Shown: piece by piece, positions 24,601 to 36,600 of the stretch
How the letters are laid out: each line of letters starts with the position of its first letter
Numbering within the stretch: the stretch's first letter is position 1
Assembly: GCA_037893245.1 (NCBI GenBank)
Contig: JBAIAA010000416.1
Coordinates: forward strand, 372,001-436,000
Reading direction: 5' to 3'
Source: Crossaster papposus
Taxonomy: Eukaryota > Echinodermata > Asteroidea > Velatida > Solasteridae
DNA length: 64,000 nt
Program-made: the position numbers and the translations under genes
The notes under the pieces: generated by a model
What the model was told of the DNA's origin: nothing
Databases searched by the model: none
What the model saw: only the letters and a program-made list of their open reading frames with translations

Positions 24601-27600
24601 AATCCAAACACTAACTACGCAAACACTACTCAAAATCACGTAATTTAAGAGGTTTTCGATCATCTGATTGCACCCAAAAAATTACGCAAAATCTCAAAAT
24701 TTACCACCCTTCATATTTTGACTTTGGATGGCCATATCTCCAAATCACATTGTGCGACTTTACTCTCATTTTGTGGTGACAGGTCACATATGTCAATGTG
24801 ACAAAGTGAGATTTAGACAACCAACAACAGTGTTTTTGACAATCTTAAGTCACTTGTATCATACCCGTCTGACTAGTCGTGTTGTAGTTCTGTTCAAAGG
24901 TGCTACACTCCGGAGTCTCTGTGTTGGGCCGTGGGATCCATACTTCAATCTCTTCCTTGGAATTACTTATGTCGATTTCTTGGCCGTTCTTATCCTCAAA
25001 TTTCAGCGCCATGACGTTAGATTTCTCTGAGATGCGCTCGCTGCTCTTCATGTAGTTATAGTGGTTGGTTGCGAAGGAGTTGCTCTACATTTCAAAGACG
25101 GCAAAAGAAAAGAAATAGTTTCTGTACCCTTGTGAGATGAGTGAATTGTTTTTATAATCTAAGGGGTAAAAAGAAGTTTATTTAAGAGTATTTAAGTTTA
25201 GATTTTGTTCTCTGAAGGCTGGTAGGGTTTGGGTAGGTAGGGATTGGGAGATGACAAGTTTGTCACAAGTTTGTCACAAGTTTGTCACAAGTTTGTCACA
25301 AGTTTGTCACAAGTTTGTCACAAGTTTGTCACAAGTTTGTCACAAGTTCGTCACAAGTTCGTCACAAGTTCGTCACAAGTTCGTCACAAGTTCGTCACAA
25401 GTCCGTCACAAGTTCGTCACAAGTCCGTCACAAGTCCGTCACAAGTCCGTCACAAGTCCGTCACAAGTCCGTCACAAGTCCGTCACAAGTCCGTCACAAG
25501 TCCGTCACAAGTCCGTCACAAGTCCGTCAGTTCTTTTGTCTCAAGTCAAGTCACTAGCTATTTAAATGAACGGTTAACAAAAGCATTCCTTTGTCATTGT
25601 TTAACTAGTAACTTTTGAAGGAACTTGTAGGGACTCAAATACAATTCTGCCGTAGATAAAAAACACACTGATGTTTATTACACGGTACCTGGACGTCTAC
25701 GATTTCGTCTTCGTCACAGTCAGCTTGCCCCCTTAGGGAGCACCAACTTGGTACAGTAAATTCCCCCTCGCCTTCCGTCATCACCATTCGGACTGCTGCA
25801 CCTGTGAGTTTAGAAATATAACATCTTTAGTTTATTTATTTGTATCAACAGCCAAGTGACGGAGAAAAAGTTTTAACAAGCTGATTGAAAACATCTAAAC
25901 AATTAGGGTTATAATCATTTCGCCGTTTTTAATTACTAGAATTTAAAATTAACTCGCTGTATAAGGTTCTACAAACGCGCACGTGAATTCAAAATGCCCG
26001 CGCTCAGGATGGCTTCTAAGTATCTCCATGTTAGGGAATTGAAAGTTAGCGCTTGATCGTTACAATCTAGACTTACTGGCTTCAGTACGAGACACAGTCA
26101 TAGTACCGGTCTTGGTTTTAATCTTGTTAGCTGGCTCTAGAGGTAGCTTGTTTGCTTTCATGACATTTGCCACTTTCGTTATCAGCTGGTTGATTCTGGT
26201 CACGATTAATCGGGCCTGAAAATGAACAACAAAGCGCACTTTACTTAAAAAATACTACAAATAAACAAGAAAAAAAAGAAAAAATCAATTTATAGTTTAG
26301 TTAACCAGTGCGTGCCGGGAGTATTATAACATCACCGAGCTGAGGGGCGGGATTATTTTTATCGAAACTCGATCTCGAGCGGATTGAGGCCGATAATGCT
26401 GGGAAGCACACCCACGCATATCCGGCCTTGCTCGCTGCTGACAGACATTTCCGGCCTTGCTCGTAGCGTGTTTGTGCGTCATCCGTTTTTGAATCTAGGG
26501 AAAATGTTGCGTTTATATACGTCATCCGGCGCTAACTGGTTAATGGAGTTTTCCATGATTTCAACATTTGGACAGGTTTGTAAAACTTTGGACAGGTCAG
26601 ATAAACGATATTTACTATAAAATACAACGCCGCAAATCCACCCATTCCTGATAATTCAAGCACTTACCAATAGTGTATACTACCTTTAAGACAGGAATGA
26701 GAATACAATTTGCAGTCGTTGGTATACAGAAGTTGTTCGTACCTTTTTCTCTTTTTCCTTTTTGAGTTTCTCACTGACAGTGTCTTCTGTGGTCAGATAA
26801 GAATCCTCTGAAGAAAAGAGAATGGTATCAATTGAGACTGGATGAGTTGTGGCTTATGAGTGATAAAGTAATTATCTTATGATCGACTTGTGACAACTTT
26901 GTCACAGCAACTCTGCAGCAAGTTGTATAGCACATGTACAGAGACTCAACTAACCTTGTGATTGGCCAACGATTTGCAACAACTTGTGATTGACTTGTGA
27001 TTGACTTGTGATTGACTTGTGATTGACTTGTGATTGACTTGTGGTTGACTTGTGGTTGACTTGTGGTTGACTTGTGGTTGACTTGCAACAGCTTGTGATA
27101 TCTTGCGACTTGCAATGAATTTCGATGAATTGCGATGAATTGCAACGACTTGTGATATCTCACGGCTTGTGATATATTGTGAAATCTTTTGACTACGAAT
27201 TGTGATATCTTGTGACGAGTTGTGATATCTTGTGATAAATTGTAATGACCAGTGATATCTTATGTCAATTTGGAATATCTTACAGTGATATATTGTGTTT
27301 ACTTCTGATATTGTGCAATGACTTCCGATATTGTGCAATGACTTCTGATATCTTGCAATGACTTATGATATCTTGCGATTTGTTTAATAACTAACCATGC
27401 GATTGGGCGATTTCCCTCTCCAAGTCTTCGTTCAGTGAGAGGAAACCCCCTGATGACCCATCATCCTCGTACTGATCCAGTACCCACATGGGATCATCAA
27501 TCGTCTTGGAAGAGCCCTAAAGAATTCAAACCGAATAAGATGAGATGAAAAAGAACTTGAGAAACTTGGGCCAATTTCATGGCTCTGCTAACAAAAGATT

Positions 27601-30600
27601 GCCGTGGTTACGATCACCATTTTGCGCTAACAGCACTAGCAGAAAAATATGTGCTAACCCTGAAAGCACATAATTTTTAGTTATGGGATGTACGCATGCG
27701 CAGAAGCCAAAATCACCCACTAATCTGTGAAATACGCTTACCGTAAGCAACGATTTTTTAGGCCCAGGTCAAGAAATGAAAATATATTGAAAAAGGAATT
27801 AAAAACTTTTTTTTTTTTTGGGGGGGGGGAGGGTTGTGTTCCAAGTTTCTTCTGTTTTTACCTCCAGCATGTTAGTGAAACACTCAAACATTGCGGTCGC
27901 TGTCTTGACCACAGTCTTCTGGTCAGTATCGTGGGCCATCAGCAAAAATGTCTCCACCATCTTGTCTCCTAGACTGGTCATCGATGACTGGAGAAAAACA
28001 AGAAACCATCACTTAAATAATCCATAATGAATATCTTGCAATCACTGCTCAAAAGTACATACTGTTGCAAAAGAAAATTAAACTCCACATTTTATGTACA
28101 GGGTGTCCCCAAACAATACGACCCTTTTTTACCAGTTCACGTCAGAGAACGTGTATACACGCAAAGTGTTCGGGAACTCCAGCAACATTCTGGTGCCTGT
28201 TTGTGATTCTGAAACACTTATTCAGTTTATATGAACCACAAAGTTTAAATATTTCCGTTTGCTTCTATTTCGATTTGCTTCTTAGTGATTCGGAATTTAG
28301 AGGCGAAGGTCAAGTCGAAGCCAAGGTTTAGATAACTCTCATGGACACGTATTCTGGGTTTACCAGGGCATCATGGGATAGCTCGTCTGTCACTTCAGTC
28401 AGTACAGTAGCAGCTGAGGCAGCAGACAGCACATCACCGAGGGAGTCTAGACTTGTCGAAGTCTGCAATTCAGCCATGTTCTTCCTCCACTGCGAAAATA
28501 AAGACAATTTTTAACTGAGATACATTTCAAACCTAAAAAATATATTTTCTCTGTAAAAGTTTTAGTATTCGAAATTCGAAACTGTGATATGACGGAATAT
28601 TCAAATATTCAAAACTTGATAAAAAAAAATTAAAAAAGTTGGACTGAGTTGGACACCATAACCATTGGACCATATCAATATTATTCCTTTTAATGACTTA
28701 CATAGGCTCGTTTGTTTCGGTTGGCTTCACAGATCCTTACGTCATCACCACACGAGTGCTGAAAAAAAATTACAAAATATTTAGAATTGTTTTAAATGTT
28801 TTCCACAAAAGCTACACAAGAAAGCTAACTAGAGAAAACTGCGTTAGGTTTAAAAAAGTTAAAGTCTATCCTGAGCCAATCAGGCCGGCTTTCCATCTCT
28901 GGTGTCAATAAAATCTCCATAAAATCATAGATGTGGAATAAAATCTCCTTAAACGCGTGCTTGGCACGTACTGTGAGATGCGGGTGACGTAGTGTAGAAC
29001 AAGGCAGCACACATAGCTTTACCTTACATACGCACTGTGGACATTCCTTTGTCTTCGTGTAGTTAACAAACTTTGACTAAATACTCATTTTTCTCGCTTC
29101 CCCAAAACAAATTTACCCTCAAATTTGGATTATGGGCCTCTCAGCTGTCCCTTCTATCTTTTCTATATATAACCCTAACCCGTTTTTCCTCTAGCGCTCT
29201 TTTTCGGAAACTGAAAAACAGATTGTGGACGTGTGCAAGTCCACACACCGTAACCTCTTCCCGCATCGTGTGGACCTATATTGTTCGGAGGTCCACAGTG
29301 CGTATGCAAGACTAACTCTGATGTACAGACTTATAGGTAGTAATGCTCATGCCTTGTAAGGTTGCAATCAATAAACGATTAAAAGAACCTGATTTCACAG
29401 ACGTTACCGGAAAAAAGTGTTGAAAACTTGCCCGGGTATTTTATTATCCGTTTAAAACTGCCCACGCGATGGGCTCTCGACCAATAGGAATGGTTAAACT
29501 GCCTAAGGTATAAATCAGGTTTAAATATTCCAGTTTTTATCAGCCATATAAAAAGAATGTTACCTCTTCTGATGTAGCGTTAGTCCCATTGAGAGCTTGC
29601 ACTGAGGACACAAAAAACATTGCAATTAAAATAACTAATTAAAGTTTCTTCTATTTATTCCTATTTGTTTATTCATTGTTTATAGAAGTTTCTTTCTTTG
29701 AAACTTAATAAAATATGCCCCAGTAGAATCTGACCAAACACAAATTCTAGTCCCAAGTGAAGACAACGGGTAAGCACAATAATTGGCTTAGCATAAACAT
29801 TCTTCCCTGGCAGAAACAAGGTTACAAACCAAATTTTCAGGTGATTTTCAGTATATTGTTAGTGACTGGTATTCAGCTGGTTTTTGCTTAGCATGAAAAG
29901 CACATGGAGTTTTGGCTGCTAACTTTTTTTGTTACTGAGCAAGCCTTTATTTGTTGCGATAAGCATGTTTTTGTGCTTAGATGTTTTATGATATTGAGCC
30001 CTGGTTTTTGACCTTCTTCTGAGTGTATCTCATTCAGTCTTGAGGACTCCTTCAAGATGATGTTGTTTATGGCTCTGGAGTTGCCCTCGGCAGCTAGCGT
30101 GTTGAACCGTTTCTCAGCCAGCGCAGTGTTCTCCTTTGACAGAAACTCCGAAGAACTGATGTTACTTGCTCGTACCTTAGAGATATAATCAAGGCATAAT
30201 CAAGTCAAATAATGTCAGGCGTTCTGGACAAATTGGACAGAACTGGGCAGTGGAGAAAATGCAAAATAGTCAATGGGGGTGATTTTTTCAGATTTATTGA
30301 TACTATGCCCGTTCAAAATGAGCCAGTTCAAAACATGGGAATACAGTGATCAAAGCAGTTTGGAAGTTTAATACCACGCATGAAAAGAACAGCGTCCTCA
30401 AGCGATATAGAACCTATCTTTGTTCGGATAAATAAACCACAAGGGAAACTGACAAGGTAAATTTGCATACATTTTAAGGTGAACAAAGGAATCCCTGGCC
30501 ACACGGGATTCTGGTGTTTATGACTTCTGACTAGCGCCCTCAAACAAAGATACTGACAATTTAGGAGACCGCCAAAATATGGCAAGACAGTTAGTAGAGC

Positions 30601-33600
30601 GCCGACCCAGTATTCTGGAGATCGTAGGTTCAAGTCCCGCCTTGTGGTTTATTTGTGCAGTAAAAAAAGGAGTGTAATCTACGGGTGAGGTGTCGTAATT
30701 AAGATAATCATGAAAATTGTGCTTACTGTGATTGAACCGATGTTGAGAATGGTGGTTGCCCCGAGTGCATCGTCAATCTGGACCCCAAACGTGACCCGAT
30801 AATCATCCTCAGCTTTGCCAATCGGTGGGTAGAATTCCACATAGGGAGAACTGCCAAAGCCTACCACTTTGTTTACAGATTCATCGTGCACTTGTACTGC
30901 AGTAAAAAGAATTATGAGGTATCTATTAGCTTTTACAGAAAGATTGTAGTATCCTTTCGCTACGAAATCCGAAACTAAAAACCCAATCCACATGGCTCTG
31001 GCAAGATTTGAACCCGGTCACAGCGGTGGAAGGCGAGAAAAGAAGCGCTACGCCAACCCAACTCTAACACTTACGACAGTGTTGAAAATTACAACATTTG
31101 CAAACATCAAACAAATTAATTATCACAAAATACTTTACTGTACTGTTTGGGAATGACAGTCTGAAGCATTCTGTAAAATAATGGCTTCTGGTGTGCTGAC
31201 GTTTTCAAGTAAAGTGGTATTTTTGTATAAATGTTATTCTTTTTTTTAATTACAGAAAAGCAAATGTAGTACATTCCCTTTGAAGACTCACCAAAAAACT
31301 CGTAGCTATTGATGCCCTGTTCGTCCTCCCAATCCCGACACGTTATATCCACCAATTTGTCAGTGGTGACCTCCAGGGGCGTAATTGTGCAGAGACCGCC
31401 CTCAGGGGGCTCGTTGAGGACAACGCGCATGTGTGCTTTACCGCTCTGGCCCAAGTCGTTGGTCACGTAGATCGTAAAGAGATAGCTAGGAACCTCAGGA
31501 TGTATAGTGAAAACATCTTTGGCGATAAACAGGGATTCGGTCTTGTCCCCTGTAAATAGGAAATATAATTTGCATTAAGATTCTCCAACACTGACAGGAG
31601 ATCCTGTACTCAGACCATATACTCTAGTACGTCAAGCTCAAGTGCTACTAAAGACCTTTATGATAGCACTACTATGAAATTTAAAACCTGGAATTGCTTT
31701 TAAAAGGGGTCTTTTCAAGAATAATCATGCTAAATTTCCTTGATTCAGACTGGTTAGCAATGGCAGGGAGCCTTGCTCCAAAAAGGCAGTACCGAAAACT
31801 GTTCTCTTTAATATCACATCTCAGTTACACTAATGCCCCCCCCCCCCCCAAAAAAAAAGAAATGGCGCCGACTGATCTGGGCCCAATTTTATAGAGCTGC
31901 TAAGCACAAAAAAATTGCTTAAGCACAAAAAAATCTTGCTCATTAAAAACAGGTTACAAACCAAAATTATACGTGTTTTTTCATGCTAAGCAAAAAAACA
32001 GCTGATTATCAATCCAGAACAATAAAGATTTTGGTCTGTAACTTTGTTTTTGCCAAGGACAAATTATCATGCTAAGCAAATTTTTGTGCTTAGCAGCTCT
32101 ATGAAATTGGCCCCTGGTCGTTGCAATGTCGACCTTGATGGCAGCATGCCTGTGCATTCAGAGAAAAAAGGTGGCAGTCACAATTAGGCAAACAGTCTAT
32201 AAACCGACTGAACTCTAATGACCTGTTGCATGTTGCTGCCATCCTTCCACAGTGGTCAGTGTGCTGTTCTCATTGAAGTATTCCATCTCCCATCGGAACA
32301 CAGCGCCGCTGCATTCAGACTCACAGCTACCCTTGAGACGGAAGTCATCAGTGGGATTAACGACTAAAGAGGCGTATGCTGCCTCATAGAGAGTCCCGTC
32401 ACTACAACTGAGAAAAACAAAGCAAGACAGGAGAAATCAGTATACAATTATTGAGTGGCTTAGAGTGGAATGAGAGGAATATTATCGCGAAGTAAAATCT
32501 GGACTCACGAGACGAAGCCGGGTGAGATGGAAGTCCAGATGTTACCGGGCGATAGTATTCCTCCCATTTTACAATTTAAAGCCACTCAATATTTGTGTTA
32601 TATAACTGACATACAATTCCGCGAACGTTTGCTCATCTGTTGACGTCTTGCAATTACAAATAGATTGACTTATGATTGACTTGCGAAAAGTGTAGTACAA
32701 CTTTGTGATGAGTTGATTCAAACTCTGCAAGGTTGACAGGCTGAGATGAAACTCAAATGTTTACCTGATGGAGCTCTGAGGCGGGTTACCAAGCTTAACA
32801 GTGAAGAAGACAGAGGCATTGCCGACCCTTGAACCCTTAGAGACGATGACCATGATCTCAAAAGTCATGTTGGCCAAGGTGTTGGTAGTATCTAGATCCA
32901 AGACGTCGCCATCATAGTCTAAGAGACCGTTGCCTGGACAAAATAGAAATCAGTGTGAAAATGGCATTTTGTCAATGGCTAAGGTCGCTGCTGCAACCAT
33001 CATGTGAAGGGTCGTGCTGACCCAGTGTTTGTTTAGCACAGCTCTCGTGGCTAACCCAACTGTTCTTACTCAAGTTGATCCGGGTGAGCTATAATTGAAC
33101 GAACCCTAAATGGCCGACTCAAGAATAAACTATATAAGCATGGATAGTATAAATTAAACATTTGTGAGGCGATCTGGCAAAATGAGACGGAACTAGGGCA
33201 TAGTGGAGAAAACTGAAAAATAATGAATAATGGGTGATTTGTTTAATTTTCTGATTTATTGATATTTGTAATATTTGGTATGCTTCTAACTATGTTGCTT
33301 CTAAACTATATTTTGGTAATTTTTAGTATAGAAGTAGTAGAATAAAAGTGTTTTTAAGGAAAAACTATTTTTCTATTTCACATGTACAAAACTCGAAACT
33401 CCAGATGCTTTTTTTCTCAATATTTTACTTTTGTGACATGTTGATAAATACAATGTCCGAATAAAGCGCAACAAACAGCATTGTAAGGGGAATGTTTTCT
33501 AATACCTGACAACTCTATTTCAACCTCTGCTCAGTTCCGTCTTATTTTGCCAGAAGTCTTACCTGTCCCAAAGCACCCTCCATGATCCGTGCCATCGGTA

Positions 33601-36600
33601 CTGGGCACCCCAACCTGGATTTTATCCCGTTTATCAATTTCTCTTTGGTCATCCAGTTTCCACGGCTCGTAGAAACGACGACAAAAGTACTCGATGCTGG
33701 TAAAATTCTGTCAATTGCAACAGAAGACACAAAAGGTTGTTAAGAGCTGCTTTTGTTGCTGATTTTTTTAAAATAAATCTTCCACAGAAAGGCACTGAAG
33801 CCATTAACCCTAACGTCACCCAATACTACAAAATACTACTTAACAGTTATAATATACCATTTGTCAGTTGTGCATTTTTATCGTGCAATTTCCCCGTCAG
33901 CGATACTATTGGTCCATTCAGTGCGTGACACGTGCGTAGCTGCATTTCGCTGGCTGAGAACGCGCCCTTAACACAGAATGTGACTCGGCTAATTTTGAAT
34001 TAAATTCGAAATCTTAGAAAATTGTTTTCTCAGACTTTGCAGCACCCACAGAGCTAAAAACTTCATCAAGTTGTTTGTCAAGCACCTTTCTATATATTTT
34101 AGGCATTTTGCTGCTTCAAACGATACAAATGCACGCCAGACAAATGGTATAATGTCCCTTTAAGAAACTGTAGCCTTGACATCTCTTACTACACTTGACT
34201 ATGAGAAACTGGGTAGTACTTTGTAGCCTAAATGATGGCAAAAGACATTAGAGTTACAAAATCAAAAATCAATCCATTCACCAGACTTTTTATAGAGGAA
34301 CAGTCATATTATTTGATGATTAATGCCACGAAAACAGAAACAGATCCTGGCAAGATTAGCCACAGATAACTTTAATTATTAAATTCCCTAAGAAAGAAAA
34401 CAATTTCACCTGATCTGCAATATCGTCAGGCAGGTCTGGGTCACGTGACAGCACACCTGGTTGTAGCTTCACAGACGACCCAAGACCTATGACCATGGAG
34501 GTCGTCTGCCCCTCTATGATCTGGATCTTCAAAGGTGCGGCCCGCACATCGACGTACTCGTTGGTGTATGCCAGAAAGTTGACACCATCGCCAGAGACCC
34601 GCTCCATGTCAACCTCGTACTTGAACTTCCATATTCCCACAGGGATGGTTCGTGGAGGGATGTTGATTTCAGCCGTGTCTGCATCCGGCAGGTAGAATCT
34701 GTGTGTTGGCGGGAGACCGGTTAACTTGACGGCAGTATCAGGAATGGCGAGCCCGGTGTTCGGGTCCACCTCCTGTATTTCCCAAACTTTCATGTTCTCG
34801 TAAGATTTGCACTTCACGTCGGTTATGCCCTGGATTTGTAGATACTGGTTGAAGTAGACGACCCGTGGGCCCCGCCAGTCCGGATGTCCGTCGCGGATGA
34901 ACAGCTGCGGCGAGTTGCAGCTCAAATCGGAGACGGCGAAAAAGAGATCCGTGCTTGCATCGGACACCAGGTTGAAGCCGTAAGCGGTCATGTGGAAGCT
35001 GCCTAGCGCAGTGTAGATGTGACTGATGCGGAAGCTGTTGATGAGAGAACGCATCCAAGTCACCCCCGGGTAATCGGCGTGGTTCTCGCAAGTCAGCTGA
35101 TGGCCGAATATCTCCCGGGTGCCGTCACCGTAATCGATGACTAGGCAGGCCGTGGTCCCAAGACTGGTGACAGAGACGTCAAATTCCTTGGTCTCGTTAA
35201 CCGTAGTGGTCTGAAGCTCTGATACCCGAATGCCGTCAATGTTTTCCTGGAGGATTACGGTGACCGTGTCTTGAAACGAACCTGGTAGATCATTGCTGGC
35301 AACGATTGTCGCTACATACGTGCCCTCCTGTGCAGGAAAAGACATTATAGGAATCAGACATTTGTTAACTAGATTTTGTTACACAAATATTAAAACCACA
35401 AGGGAAACTGACTAGGTAAATTTGCATACATTTTAAAGTGAACAAAAAATTGGGAAGGCGGGACTCGAACCTGCGACCTCCAGAATACCGGTTATGTGTG
35501 GTTTATTTGTGTATTATAAGATAAAAAGTTATATCCTCATTGAGAGATCCCCACGATGTCACTTCCCAGGTTGTATGGTAAAATTGGGCTTGATCCGTTG
35601 CCACACGGCATTCTGGTGTTTATGACTTCTGACTAGCGTCCTCGAACAAAGATACTGACAATTTAGGAAACCCCCAACATAGGGCAAGATAGCTCAGTTA
35701 GTAGTGGGGATGTGTTGGGTCTCAATAGACTGTCGTATGTATACGGTATAAGGACAAAAGCGGTTTTTTTTCTGTCCTAAATCGTACTTGGTATACTTTT
35801 TGTCAGAGGGTTTGAAGTAGAGGATAGGGGTGTAGGCAAGCCACCTAGTGGATACTCACTGTCATGTAATTATGGGGTATATTCTCCCCAGTAACAGTTT
35901 CAAGAGGTGAAGTATCACCATAGTCAATGCTATAGTTCATACGTGTACCTGCAAAAGAAAAAAAACACAAAAATCACAATAATTATTTTAAGGGCCCTTT
36001 TAAAAAAAAAATTCACAGAATGTCCAAGTGAAGTGCAACAAACAATGTTGTAAGAAGAATGTTTTTCTCTTTCCTAAAATCCCAAAAACCTTGAGATGGT
36101 TTGATATCTGCTCACTTCTATCTTCTGCTCACTTCTATCTTTCTAGATAAAAAATTGATACCAGGGTCATCTGATTCGGTCCAGTAGTTTTCATTCTATT
36201 AGCCTTTTTTCTGGAACATAGTCGGGGGTCAGTTGGACAGTTGTTAACCAGTTCGAGCCGGGATTATTTTAACATCGCTGAGCTCACGAGCGGGATTATT
36301 TTTAACGAAACTCAATCCGAAGCATGTTCAGGCTGATAGTGCCGGGAAGCACACCCACGCATTTTCTTGAACTTGGCGTGTTTATGCGTCATCCGTTTTG
36401 AATCTGGGGAAATATTTGCATTTATATACGTCATCCGGCGCAAACTGGTTAAACAGAAGCGCGACAGCAATGAAAAGGCCTATCAAATTAACCATCGACT
36501 TTGAAAAAAGACGCTGGAATAAAAAATACTGGACCAATTGTGGTGATCTTGGTATCATTTTTCATCTAGAAATATTTCCCGTCTATCCAAACTAGTTTTT

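Noticed and set aside
25244-25618. Three long plus-strand open frames with a repeating SQVCHKFVTS motif
   Set aside because: The period is 11 bp, so all three frames translate the same minisatellite; no start context, splice site or flanking coding signal.
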